Source: JAQWRV01 sp045564915
Lineage (GTDB): Bacteria > Pseudomonadota > Alphaproteobacteria > Rhodospirillales > Rhodospirillaceae
Direction of reading: 5' to 3'
Length of the DNA: 64,000 bases
Assembly (NCBI GenBank): GCA_045564915.1
Contig: JBJLGL010000001.1
Location: 124,001-188,000 of the forward strand
Position 1 is the stretch's first letter. Each line of letters begins with the position of its first letter. The translations under genes and the position numbers were made by a program. Of the stretch, positions 17,628 to 26,808 are shown piece after piece. The notes under the pieces were generated by a model. That model was not told where the DNA came from, ran no database searches, and saw only the letters and a list, made by a program, of their open reading frames with translations.

Positions 17628-18591
17628 GTTCTGGACTAAGGATGGTTTCCTGAGCCGTGCCCTTAATCCAGTAGGGCGGTTATGTGGCGTCCTATCTGAT
17701 TGGTATATTCGGCATGGTTCTTATGGCCAAGTATCTGTGCCAGTGATTTCTATCGGTAACCTGACTGTCGGAGGGGTAGGAAAAACGCCGATTGCGCATG
17801 ATATTGTGCCGCGATTAACTGATCTAGGTTATAGACCTGCCGTCGTCATAAGAGGCTATGGTGGGTATCTAAAAGGACCTATCAAAGTTGATGTGTCAAA
17901 GCATCGTGCAGTAGACGTTGGTGATGAAGCCTTGCTGCATGCGCGTTATGGTATGACATGGGTTGCCACAAAACGTCTAGCTGGGGCTTATGAAGCGACG
18001 AAAGCAGGTGCTAGGTCTATTATCCTGGATGACGCACATCAGCATACATCTTTGGCCAAGGACCTATCTATAGTGGTGGTCGATGGCGCCATAGGATTCG
18101 GCAATCATCGCATAATACCCGCAGGTCCATTGCGGGAAAGTATTAGTAACGGCTTAAGCCGTGCAGATGCTTTAGTGATTGTAGGAGAGGACAAAACGGA
18201 CCTCGCCCGCTATTTACCGTCAAATATCCCAATCTTGCAGGCATTTCTTGAGCCCGGAGTGGATGCCGTTTACCTGCATCAACGCAAGGTATTGGCTTTT
18301 GCAGGAATAGGGCGCCCTGAGAAATTTTTTGCAACTCTTGGCAGGGTAGGAGCACGTATTGTCGCCACTCACAGCTTTGACGATCATTATCTTTATCAGC
18401 CTTCTGATATTCAGAAGATTCTAAATGCAGCTTTTGCCAAAGGTGCTCTGCCGGTCACGACTGAGAAAGATGCTATGCGACTGACCCCAGAGCAACGCCA
18501 GCAGGTTAATGTGTTACGCATCGGTGTAACTTGGAAAGATGAATCAGCATTGCAAGCATTATTAAAGGGAGCTGTTGGTAGAAGCATTTGA
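17614..18591 (+). CDS. lpxK: tetraacyldisaccharide 4'-kinase LpxK
   Basis: LpxK phosphorylates the 4' position of the lipid A disaccharide at the inner membrane. I take the ATG at 17614 (start MRAPEFW, conserved in the family) over the one at 17596, giving 325 residues. The P-loop is GNLTVGGVGKT at residues 48-58, preceded by a membrane-associated N-terminal helix. VIRGYGG, VGDEALLHA, IILDDAHQH and IIPAGPLRE follow as expected, with TTEKDAMRL near the end. One family deviation is visible: the usual DDGFQ is DDAHQ here. The 3' end overlaps the convergent M23 peptidase gene by 30 bases. Confidence 0.92.
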   Translation: MRAPEFWTKDGFLSRALNPVGRLCGVLSDWYIRHGSYGQVSVPVISIGNLTVGGVGKTPIAHDIVPRLTDLGYRPAVVIRGYGGYLKGPIKVDVSKHRAVDVGDEALLHARYGMTWVATKRLAGAYEATKAGARSIILDDAHQHTSLAKDLSIVVVDGAIGFGNHRIIPAGPLRESISNGLSRADALVIVGEDKTDLARYLPSNIPILQAFLEPGVDAVYLHQRKVLAFAGIGRPEKFFATLGRVGARIVATHSFDDHYLYQPSDIQKILNAAFAKGALPVTTEKDAMRLTPEQRQQVNVLRIGVTWKDESALQALLKGAVGRSI

Positions 18592-19398
18592 GGCCGGCAA
18601 AACCAGCATCACGGTCTGAGGGTCAAGCTTAGCGCCATTCCATGAAATCCCAAAATGAAGATGAGGCCCATTCGTCCGCCCGGTCATACCTATGGCTCCG
18701 ATAACGTCACCCTGCCGAACCGTCTGTCCTTGTTCCACATAAATCTCGCTCATGTGAATGTAGACCGAGTCCAACCCAAAGCCATGGTCTATCATTATCG
18801 TTTTACCCGTGAGAATCATACCTTCATGTACGAGGCGAACAACGCCATCAGCTGTTGCATAAATAGGCGTCCCCGGCGGCGCAGCAATATCCAGTCCCGA
18901 ATGCGGTGACCGCGGCTGCCCGTTAAGAATGCGCTGACTACCGAAGACACCCGAGATGCGGCCTTCTGCGGGTTGTATAAAACCAGTTTCATAGAAAGGA
19001 TATTGTTCTGTGCTATTTCGCACAGAAATAATCATTTTACCCTCGTCAGCAATACGTTTTATAGTTTTGGGGTTAGGGGCAACCGTATTTTGCGGCAAGC
19101 CATTCACTCGCTCTATCTTCCAGTCTCTTTTGGTAACAGTAAGTACTTCAGTCAAAATTGTGCCGTCAGGATACTGAGTTGATAGGGTGGCTGTTGATTT
19201 TGCATCCCGGTCAAAACCGAAAACAAATCCGCCAGAATCTGATAAAGCTAACGAGCGTCCGTCCAAAGTGAGGGTCACACCCTCCTCTACAGAGCCAACA
19301 ACAATACCACCTTGCTCAAGACGGCCCATAAATGAAGTGGGCTGAGCAGCCGCAAGCGTACCCTGAAGTATAATTCCTAGACATAGGACTACATGCAT
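18562..19398 (-). CDS. M23 family metallopeptidase (LytM-type), secreted
   Basis: The 278-residue protein has an N-terminal signal peptide (to about residue 19, LAAAQP). A middle region rich in beta strands follows, then a C-terminal M23 zinc endopeptidase domain. Metal-site motifs are HSGLDIAAPPGTP (first His and Asp) and GPHLHFGIS (HxH), with a YIHMSEI strand between. All ligands are present, so it is probably an active cell-wall hydrolase rather than a LytM regulator. It begins directly after the xseA stop (TAA then ATG) and so is translationally coupled to it. Its own 3' end runs into lpxK on the other strand. Confidence 0.88.
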   Translation of the reverse strand: MHVVLCLGIILQGTLAAAQPTSFMGRLEQGGIVVGSVEEGVTLTLDGRSLALSDSGGFVFGFDRDAKSTATLSTQYPDGTILTEVLTVTKRDWKIERVNGLPQNTVAPNPKTIKRIADEGKMIISVRNSTEQYPFYETGFIQPAEGRISGVFGSQRILNGQPRSPHSGLDIAAPPGTPIYATADGVVRLVHEGMILTGKTIMIDHGFGLDSVYIHMSEIYVEQGQTVRQGDVIGAIGMTGRTNGPHLHFGISWNGAKLDPQTVMLVLPASNASTNSSL

Positions 19399-20838
19399 TT
19401 ATAAGAGCTTCCCTTGCCGGTTTCCCGTTGGTTTTTGCGTAACAATTTTCGTCTGATGGGATCGCTTAACAGGTGCTTTACCATCGTATCCAACCGTAAC
19501 CTCAACAGGCCCGTCTTGGAATTCGATCTTCCAGTATGCCTTATCAGATGCCTCTGAAGCCAGTGTTACTGGCGTCCCCTCTGAATTAGTAACCAGAGCG
19601 TAACCACGTTCTAAAACCTTTCTTGGAGACACAGAATCAAGGCGCGCCACCAAACCGTTAAGTCGTTCACGTGTGCTGTCTGTGGATCGCATGAGCGCTG
19701 AAATAAGACGAGTAGACCAATCAGCTAACTGAGTCTCACCGGGGTCAATGCGATAACGAATAATGTGTGTAGGCTTCAGCCCAGCAGTGGATATAGCGAG
19801 CTCCTGCGTCTTTGCCAGCAGAAATCGGCTAGGCCCTGACACTAAGCGTTCTGACAAAACATCCATATCTTGTTGTTTCTGTTCAACAAGCCGAGTTAAG
19901 TTAGGTAGCCCGCGTGCAAGTCCATCAATATGAAGCCGGGACTCAGAAAGTAGGCGGCCCACAGCTTGAGAAAGCCGGCTCCCGCTGTCCTGTATTTGTG
20001 TAATAAGGTCAAGACGGACTGGAACTGCCATTTCCGCCGCAGCAGTTGGCGTGGCTGCCCGACGATCCGCAGCAAAATCAATTAGGGTGGTATCCGTCTC
20101 ATGACCTATGGCAGAAATTACAGGAATTTCAGACTTAGCGGCAGCTCTCACCACGAGCTCCTCATTAAACACCCAAAGATCCTCTAATGATCCGCCACCT
20201 CTCGCTATAATCAGAACATCTGGCCTAGGAATATGACCGACTGGATCGAGAGCATTAAACCCTTCTATAGCCTTTGTTATTTCATCTTTTGCCCCCTCAC
20301 CTTGAACGCGCACTGGCCACAATATGACCCGGCGAGGAAAGCGTTCGTATAATCTATGCAGAATATCTCTGATAACTGCGCCAGTGGGCGATGTTACGAC
20401 ACCAATCACATCGGGCAAGCTCGGCAAAGGGCGTTTACGCGCTTCGTCAAAAAGGCCTTCAGCTGCTAAGTTTTTGCGGCGATCCTCGAGGAGCTTCAGT
20501 AGGGCGCCTGCACCTGCAAGTTCAAAAGATTCGATAATAATTTGGTAGGACGAGCGACCAGGGTAGGTAGTTAACCGACCAGAGGCGACTACTTCCATAC
20601 CTTCCTCTGGCCTATGGCCTATTTTGCCCATGCTACCACGCCAGATAATGGCATCGATGACTGCTGATTCATCCTTTAAACGCATGTAGCAATGGCCCGA
20701 TGCTGCTACCTTAGGCTGGGAGATTTCTCCACGAACACGTATATAACCAAAGTTATCTTCGACCGCGCGTTTAAGAGCCGTAGAGATTTCTGAGACCGAA
20801 AACTCTGGCACGTTTAGCGGAATAGGCGTGTTAGACAT
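19399..20838 (-). CDS. xseA: exodeoxyribonuclease VII large subunit
   Basis: At 479 residues this is a full-length XseA. The N-terminal OB-fold domain contains NFGYIRVRGEISQPKVAASGH and YMRLKDESAVIDAIIW. The nuclease domain has VTSPTGAVIRDILHRLYERFP, IARGGGSLEDLWVFNEE and SAIGHETDTTLIDFAADRRA, followed by a long coiled-coil region and the C-terminal RKVLERGYALVTNSEG. With XseB it degrades single-stranded DNA to oligonucleotides. No xseB is in the window. It is followed immediately by the M23 gene. Confidence 0.95.
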   Translation of the reverse strand: MSNTPIPLNVPEFSVSEISTALKRAVEDNFGYIRVRGEISQPKVAASGHCYMRLKDESAVIDAIIWRGSMGKIGHRPEEGMEVVASGRLTTYPGRSSYQIIIESFELAGAGALLKLLEDRRKNLAAEGLFDEARKRPLPSLPDVIGVVTSPTGAVIRDILHRLYERFPRRVILWPVRVQGEGAKDEITKAIEGFNALDPVGHIPRPDVLIIARGGGSLEDLWVFNEELVVRAAAKSEIPVISAIGHETDTTLIDFAADRRAATPTAAAEMAVPVRLDLITQIQDSGSRLSQAVGRLLSESRLHIDGLARGLPNLTRLVEQKQQDMDVLSERLVSGPSRFLLAKTQELAISTAGLKPTHIIRYRIDPGETQLADWSTRLISALMRSTDSTRERLNGLVARLDSVSPRKVLERGYALVTNSEGTPVTLASEASDKAYWKIEFQDGPVEVTVGYDGKAPVKRSHQTKIVTQKPTGNRQGKLL

Positions 20839-20966
20839 GAGGACGCCGCACTATGTCTACAGTTTGATAAAAATTCTCATCACTGCGACAAAGGTAGACC
20901 CCTATGACAGAAAATAATCTAATGAGAGTAACAATCCAAACCATGGCACTTATTCATTTGTTATCA

Positions 20967-22514
20967 TTACGGCATATTATTGCCTAGGTGAATTGTATCA
21001 TAGGATACAATGTTGTTGACTACATTTAGTCCCGAAACGCCAGGTGCTAAGGCGGCAAAACGAGGCGCTTGGTACATAAAAAGTGCCGCCCAGTCCTTTC
21101 GGTAAAAAGACATTATATCACGCCTTAGGGATAAATTACGAATAGGATCAAATTCCTTTTGGGCTGCTTCCACCAAAGGCATTACAGCTTGATTGCAATA
21201 CCAAGCTTTAGCCCATAGACAAGAGTGGGTATCGAGTGCCCGCAACACATCAGAAGTTGGCTCATAGTTATAATGCAAACCAAATGCATGTCCCTTCCAT
21301 GTTCCCTCTACCACATTACGAATGATCTGGTTTGTCGTCACGGTTTGGACTTCCATATCAACATTGATATCTCTTAGAAATTGAGACACCATCAGATTTA
21401 CAGCACTATCATTAGCACTAGAGCCTGCAGTAGCTTCGATAATCATCTCGAAACCGTCTGGGTATCCAGCATCTATTATTAATTGTCTGGCACGCTCTGG
21501 ATCAAAAGGAATTGCTGGGATTGCCGGATTAAAGCCATATACACTAGGTGGCGCTGGTTGTGTCGCCGCTACGGTTTCTCCGTCCAATAGGCCATCAATA
21601 ATTGCCTCACGATCGACAGCAATATTAATTGCCTCACGCACTCGAATATCTGACAAGGCTGGCTGGCGTCCATCAACGATATTATAAGCCCAAATTGCAG
21701 CATCTCGCCACGTTAGACGCCCACCACCTTGGGCAACAATAGCCCGCGTACTTTCAGGACCCATAGACAAAGCTATGTCAAGCAGGCCAGAAGAGACCGA
21801 CTGTGCACGTGCAGAGAGGTCTGGAATTGCAAGAATTTCCAAGCGCTCCTCCACAGGTGCGCGCCAGCCACGACGGAATGCTGATAGTATAACTCTTTCC
21901 GGACGAATCTCTTCAACGATGAACGGTCCTGTAGCAATCGGTTTGCGAGAGAAAGCTTCTAGCCCAACTTCACGAAAATAATCTGGATCGACAATGTGAA
22001 ATTGAGGCAGAAAGCGAGGCAGCAAGGGGGTAGGAATAGATGTCTTGATTTCGACGGTATGCTCATCAAGTGCCCGAGCAGAATCGAGAAAAAACATCAT
22101 ACGCGCAACAACTTCACGGATCGCAGCATCACTTGACAAGAAATCCACCACACCAACAACAGCCTGTGCCGTAAACGGCTTGCCGTTAGAGAACATTACA
22201 TCGTCGCGTAAATGAAAGACCCATGTTAAGGGGTTTATATTTTTCCATGACGTCGCAAGCGCTGGCTGGACGTTACCATCTGCATCAATAGCGGTAAGGC
22301 CATCAAAGACGGCGCTCCACGTGTAGACATAAGGTAATCCTGTATTACGATACGGATTGAACAGGCTGGGAGGGAGCGCTGTAACGGCGAGGCTAATTTT
22401 ATCATTCGCTCTGGCGAGACGCAAAGTACTTGCCGTAACAAGGGTCATGAGAATGCTGAGCAGTAGAACTATAGACTTGAACCTGTGAATATTACTCATG
22501 GCTCTATTTATCAC
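20967..22514 (-). CDS. ABC transporter substrate-binding protein, family 5 (peptide/nickel type)
   Basis: This 515-residue periplasmic protein has a signal peptide (hydrophobic core about 14-30) and the SBP_bac_5 layout. Recognisable are ALATSWKNINPLTWVFHLRDDVMFSNGKPFTA split by a short loop, the mid-domain DIRVREAINIAVDREAI and ERARQLIIDAGYPDGFE. Relatives bind oligopeptides, nickel, opines or other small molecules. No permease or ATPase genes flank it, so it must work with components encoded elsewhere, or act alone. It lies 128 bases upstream of xseA and 63 bases after the methyltransferase gene, all on the minus strand. Confidence 0.88.
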   Translation of the reverse strand: MINRAMSNIHRFKSIVLLLSILMTLVTASTLRLARANDKISLAVTALPPSLFNPYRNTGLPYVYTWSAVFDGLTAIDADGNVQPALATSWKNINPLTWVFHLRDDVMFSNGKPFTAQAVVGVVDFLSSDAAIREVVARMMFFLDSARALDEHTVEIKTSIPTPLLPRFLPQFHIVDPDYFREVGLEAFSRKPIATGPFIVEEIRPERVILSAFRRGWRAPVEERLEILAIPDLSARAQSVSSGLLDIALSMGPESTRAIVAQGGGRLTWRDAAIWAYNIVDGRQPALSDIRVREAINIAVDREAIIDGLLDGETVAATQPAPPSVYGFNPAIPAIPFDPERARQLIIDAGYPDGFEMIIEATAGSSANDSAVNLMVSQFLRDINVDMEVQTVTTNQIIRNVVEGTWKGHAFGLHYNYEPTSDVLRALDTHSCLWAKAWYCNQAVMPLVEAAQKEFDPIRNLSLRRDIMSFYRKDWAALFMYQAPRFAALAPGVSGLNVVNNIVSYDTIHLGNNMP

Positions 22515-22577
22515 ATAATTGGACCTTAGCGTCAGTCAATTAATTGTCGTGAACTACTAGACTTCTAGGGTGACAGC

Positions 22578-24233
22578 TCAACCAACAATCTTCTGGACCA
22601 AAAAGTCATACATCTTTGGAAATAACTCCGGACTTAAAGATTCAAACTGAGCCCATGAACTTAAGTTAAGACCAGCAGGATCATTCGGCGCAAATTCCCG
22701 ATATGCTTTTAGTAGAGATCCGTGAGAATCAATAAAGCCGCAGAACCGCAAACCTAGTTGGTCGATAGCATCTGCAAGCTCAGGAATGGTGTAATTATGC
22801 TCTTGGACGTGAAAAAGAAGATCACGACACATAGAAACATTAAAGAAATCAGCAATGCCGAAAATATCAGCATAAATCTCATCTGCCATACCAGACCGGT
22901 ACGCGTGGTCGATGAGATACCGACGCGCTTTAGAAATTTCTCTCGCGTTACTACCCTCTGTCACATTTTTTAGAAGAGCCTGCGCAGCAATGATAGCCTG
23001 ACGTGATGCAGCGCTATACAGGCCAATACGCATAACACCTCCCGGCTTACACTTGTCCACCAGCGCCCTCCAACCCATGATTGGATCTGTCATGTGATGC
23101 AAAACACCCGTACATGAAATATAGTCGAATGCTCGGTCTAGAGATCCGAGATGAAGAATATCGCCATGGGCGAACTCAATAGATGAAACCTCAATCTCTT
23201 CAGCACTACGCATGGCATAGGCAATACTATTGAGTGAGAGGTCCAACGCAAGAATCTGTGAGTCTTTCCATAGGACCGCGTCATCAATAGCCGTCAAACC
23301 CGTACCACATCCAGCAATTAGAATTCTGGGACTATTAGTATCGCCGAATGCGTCAAGATCAACACCAGAGCAGGCCATTGTTAATACTTGATGGGCCGTC
23401 AAAGGTTCGTTGCGGTGATAACAAACCCAGTTGGGGTAAGGGTTCTTTTCATAAAGAGACCGTACAATTAACGATGTTTCATCATTAATATCGGTCAGCC
23501 CACGAATCTCTTTCAGAAGATCTCGTTGGCGCGCAGGCTCAATTACCTGATATCGCCACAAAATGTGAATTACAGGGTCAGTGCTGCCGTTAACAAGGCT
23601 TGCAATCTTATCCACAAAATCTAGATCTACTAGCCGCCTATAGCTAGCAAGAACGGCTAAGCTGAAAGAATCAATGAAGTCTGCACTTTGTGATTCTATT
23701 CTAGTGCACAACATGGATATCAAGTCAGTTTCATTATCTGACTCTTCAAAAATATATTCTGTCAAAAACGCCTGCGCAGCCAATGCAGCCGCCACCTTGG
23801 CTATTGCCTTATCTGGATACCAGCCAGCTTTGAGAGCGCGGTCAAGTAGAAGAAGTCTAATCTGCGTAAGCAGACGTTCCACCCTCAAATCAGGGATTGG
23901 ACATGAGAAAAGAAGAGCCTGCATCATGGGGGTGTTTAACAAGGCAATAAGCGTTCCGTCAGCTAGAAGCTTTTCTAGAGCTATCTCATCTTTCTGCCAG
24001 GCTAAATTCAGTATTGCGTCAACTCGAGAATTATTCCTGAGGAGTGACAGTGCCGCATTAGTTAAGTCTAAACTGCCCATTTCACGGCTTAACAGGGCTT
24101 TAGCAATCACTTTATCTGAGTCTGGCGGGATAAATGCACCGGGAATTGTAAGCGTCTGGCAGAGCGCCGAAACTTGGTCACGTTCTCTTTTGCTAGTCCT
24201 ATTAGCCGAAAACGGCGAAAGCAGGTTAAGCAT
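22578..24233 (-). CDS. class I SAM-dependent methyltransferase with long helical N-terminal region
   Basis: This 551-residue protein has about 260 mainly helical residues, then a methyltransferase domain. It is introduced by YEKNPYPNW (261-269), a signature of a methyltransferase group often joined to TPR-like repeats. Motif I is ILIAGCGTG at 304-312 and the SAM-ribose acid is D331 (ALDLS). DYISCTGVLHHMTDP and KCKPGGVMRIGLYS complete the fold. I could not define true TPR repeats by eye. The substrate is unknown; relatives are often near glycan or polyketide-like genes, which are absent here. It is divergent from purD across 117 bases. Confidence 0.82.
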   Translation of the reverse strand: MLNLLSPFSANRTSKRERDQVSALCQTLTIPGAFIPPDSDKVIAKALLSREMGSLDLTNAALSLLRNNSRVDAILNLAWQKDEIALEKLLADGTLIALLNTPMMQALLFSCPIPDLRVERLLTQIRLLLLDRALKAGWYPDKAIAKVAAALAAQAFLTEYIFEESDNETDLISMLCTRIESQSADFIDSFSLAVLASYRRLVDLDFVDKIASLVNGSTDPVIHILWRYQVIEPARQRDLLKEIRGLTDINDETSLIVRSLYEKNPYPNWVCYHRNEPLTAHQVLTMACSGVDLDAFGDTNSPRILIAGCGTGLTAIDDAVLWKDSQILALDLSLNSIAYAMRSAEEIEVSSIEFAHGDILHLGSLDRAFDYISCTGVLHHMTDPIMGWRALVDKCKPGGVMRIGLYSAASRQAIIAAQALLKNVTEGSNAREISKARRYLIDHAYRSGMADEIYADIFGIADFFNVSMCRDLLFHVQEHNYTIPELADAIDQLGLRFCGFIDSHGSLLKAYREFAPNDPAGLNLSSWAQFESLSPELFPKMYDFLVQKIVG

Positions 24234-24350
24234 ATGAAAGTGGCTCCACTTGCAGAAACCCAGATTTTGAGGTCACGCCGACTAATTGCTGTGTTACAAA
24301 GCCCTGAACAATAATTCAATAGACTTTGTTATATAATCGGAGCCATTACT

Positions 24351-25634
24351 ATGAGAATTTTAGTTGTCGGTGGCGGCGGAAGAGAACACGCATTATGTTG
24401 GGCCATCGCTAATTCTCCTTTATGCGACCAACTATTTTGTGCGCCTGGTAATGCTGGAATCGCTGGAATCGCTGAATGCGTTCCCATCAGCGCTGAGGAT
24501 ATTGAAGCATTAGTTACTTATGCCGTAGACAAGGCCATTGACTTCGTTGTTGTTGGCCCGGAAGCACCCCTAGTTGCAGGACTAGCCGATCGCCTGAACG
24601 AAGCAAGTATTAAGGTATTTGGTCCGAGCGCAGCGGCCGCCCAATTAGAAGGTTCAAAGGCGTACATGAAGGATATGCTAGCGAAAAGTGGTGTCCCGAC
24701 AGCAGCCTATGGTCGGTTTACGAATGCTGAACGGGCCAAGGCGTATATCACAGAACAAGGGGCGCCAATTGTGGTCAAAGCCGATGGCCTTGCCGCTGGT
24801 AAGGGTGTTATTCTATGTGACACGATTGAAGATGCCCATGCTGCTGTCGATATAATGATGGCAGATAAAGCCTTCGGTGATGCCGGTAACGAAGTTGTGG
24901 TTGAGGAATTCTTGGAAGGCGAAGAAGCCAGCTTCTTTGTCTTAGTTGACGGTACATATGCGCTCCCTCTGGTATCAGCTCAGGATCATAAAGCTGTTGG
25001 TGATGGTGATGTTGGTCCCAACACAGGTGGAATGGGCGCGTATTCACCTGCTCCAGTGATGACAGCAGCTCTAGAAACCGAGGTGATGGATTCCATTATA
25101 ATGCCATCAGTCAAAGCAATGGCCGACGCTGGTACAAGATATGTTGGGGTACTATACGCAGGACTGATGATTACCAAGACCGGGCCAAAACTTCTAGAGT
25201 ATAATGTTCGTTTCGGCGACCCGGAATGCCAGGTGCTAATGATGCGGTTGCGATCAGATATATTGCCTGCCTTGATTGCTGCATCTGATGGGCATTTATC
25301 CAAGTTCGACTTACGTTGGCATGACGATGCCGCATTAGTAGTAGTGATGGCAGCTAATGGCTATCCAGGCTCTTATAATAAAGGTTCTGAAATCCACGGC
25401 CTGAGCGCCATAAACTCGCATAAGGATTCAGTGATTTTCCACTCTGGGACCCAGGTCAATGAGGGTAAGGTGATTGCAGCCGCTGGCCGGGTTTTGGGAA
25501 TCACAGCCATGGGTAAGTCAGTAACAGAGGCGCAGAGAAAAGCCTACGCAGTTGTGGATGCAATAGAATGGCCGGAAGGCTTCTGCCGTAAAGATATCGG
25601 CTGGCGTGCAGTTGCTCGTGAGCAAGGCTCGTGA
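24351..25634 (+). CDS. purD: phosphoribosylamine-glycine ligase PurD
   Basis: This 427-residue ATP-grasp enzyme makes glycinamide ribonucleotide in purine synthesis. The N-terminus has MRILVVGGGGREHALCWAI. FVVVGPEAPLVAGL, the loop VVKADGLAAGKGV, EEFLEGEEASFFVLVDG, QDHKAVGDGDVGPNTGGMGAYSPAP (in two parts) and YNVRFGDPECQ are all present. Length and motifs are normal. Intergenic space on both sides suggests a single-gene transcript. It converges with the small exported protein at 25730. Confidence 0.97.
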   Translation: MRILVVGGGGREHALCWAIANSPLCDQLFCAPGNAGIAGIAECVPISAEDIEALVTYAVDKAIDFVVVGPEAPLVAGLADRLNEASIKVFGPSAAAAQLEGSKAYMKDMLAKSGVPTAAYGRFTNAERAKAYITEQGAPIVVKADGLAAGKGVILCDTIEDAHAAVDIMMADKAFGDAGNEVVVEEFLEGEEASFFVLVDGTYALPLVSAQDHKAVGDGDVGPNTGGMGAYSPAPVMTAALETEVMDSIIMPSVKAMADAGTRYVGVLYAGLMITKTGPKLLEYNVRFGDPECQVLMMRLRSDILPALIAASDGHLSKFDLRWHDDAALVVVMAANGYPGSYNKGSEIHGLSAINSHKDSVIFHSGTQVNEGKVIAAAGRVLGITAMGKSVTEAQRKAYAVVDAIEWPEGFCRKDIGWRAVAREQGS

Positions 25635-25729
25635 AAGTGCTTAGTGTAACGCAATAATACTTTGCACCCGCCTACGCTAGTTCATGGTTTAGCTAAGCTT
25701 CAGGACCTATGAGGATCCCATCGAGAATA

Positions 25730-26203
25730 TCAGTTGCGTCCTGGACGGAATTTACAATAGTTAGAAAGAATCTCCGAGTCTTGATCAAGTTCGTCAAATT
25801 CTCCGGCTAGCTCGAGATTCTTGTAGTATCGCTCATCTGTTTCTTCTTCAACAAATTCAAGAATCTCAGCCGCTAATTGGTTCTTCCTATCACCTAGAAA
25901 ATCTGCGGTCGCAAGACCACGTTGCCACACATAGAATAATATTTTCTCGTGCACTATAGGTGCAACAAAACAAGCATACCGAGCCGTTGATTTTTCTCCC
26001 ATAATCAACCGAACGTTTATAACCTGGTAGCGAATCCCCCGACCCGTCTGAAATGGAACCATTATAGGATCAAGCTGGATGTAGCGCCCAACATCCCAGG
26101 GCTCCAAGTCTATTTCCTGCGCAGATACTGGGCGGTATAGGAAAAACATGGTCAGCCAAAGTGAGAGGCCAAAGGTAGCAGCAATCGTATGAATCAATCT
26201 CAT
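25730..26203 (-). CDS. hypothetical exported protein
   Basis: This is a 157-residue protein of unknown function. It has a signal peptide or signal anchor at 5-28 ending VSAQE, then a domain with YIQLDPIMVPF, a strand with GIRYQVINVRLIM, and a helix IVHEKILFYVWQRG. That order loosely recalls the FliL-like fold, but no flagellar genes are near and the match is only by eye. The C-terminal third is acidic. It starts 18 bases after tadA on the same strand and may be co-transcribed with it. Confidence 0.6.
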   Translation of the reverse strand: MRLIHTIAATFGLSLWLTMFFLYRPVSAQEIDLEPWDVGRYIQLDPIMVPFQTGRGIRYQVINVRLIMGEKSTARYACFVAPIVHEKILFYVWQRGLATADFLGDRKNQLAAEILEFVEEETDERYYKNLELAGEFDELDQDSEILSNYCKFRPGRN

Positions 26204-26221
26204 AAAATTATTATACCCGGC

Positions 26222-26674
26222 TTAGCGGCGCTCAGCAAAGAAGGTCTTAAGTAAAGATGCTGCGGCCTCCTCACCAACCCCTCCTACAATTGTCGGCCTA
26301 TGATGACATGTGGGCTGGGCAAATATCATAGGACCATGTTCTATGCCACCACCTTTAGGATCGTAAGCGCCAAATTCGACACGCCTAATACGCGAAAATG
26401 ATATGGCGGTGGCACACATCGGACAAGGCTCTAGCGTTACGTAAAGATCGAGGCCAGTCAATCGGGGGGCCCCGCAAATATCCGCCGCTGCCCGGATGGC
26501 TAGCATCTCCGCGTGGGCAGTGGGGTCGTTGTCCTGCTCGACTCGATTACCAGCCGCTGCAACCACATGACCTCTTTTGGAGTCGACTATGACAGCACCC
26601 ACAGGCACCTCACCTTGAGCTGCGGCAACCCGTGCCTGATTGAGGGCTAGGTCCATGTAGCAATGGTCTTTCAT
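26222..26674 (-). CDS. tadA: tRNA-specific adenosine deaminase TadA
   Basis: TadA converts A34 to inosine in the tRNA-Arg(ACG) anticodon. From the ATG at 26674, with aaggt just upstream, it is 150 residues. A TTG at 26725 would add 17 residues with no family match. The zinc site and catalytic acid are H54-A55-E56 (TAHAEM) and C84/C87 (PCPMCATA). GEVPVGAVIVD and the FGAYDPKGGG region are typical. The layout tadA minus, then rsmD and a pseudouridine synthase on the plus strand nearby, is common in alphaproteobacteria. Confidence 0.93.
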   Translation of the reverse strand: MKDHCYMDLALNQARVAAAQGEVPVGAVIVDSKRGHVVAAAGNRVEQDNDPTAHAEMLAIRAAADICGAPRLTGLDLYVTLEPCPMCATAISFSRIRRVEFGAYDPKGGGIEHGPMIFAQPTCHHRPTIVGGVGEEAAASLLKTFFAERR

Positions 26675-26808
26675 AGGGAGACCTTCAGTGGCAATTGAAG
26701 AAACGTCAAGGTTTGTCTGCGCCAATAAAGCGATTAGACGGTCTTAAGAGTCTAGTAACCCCCTGTACGTAGGCTGTGGCTGGGATATGTTGTAAGGAAT
26801 GACAAGCC

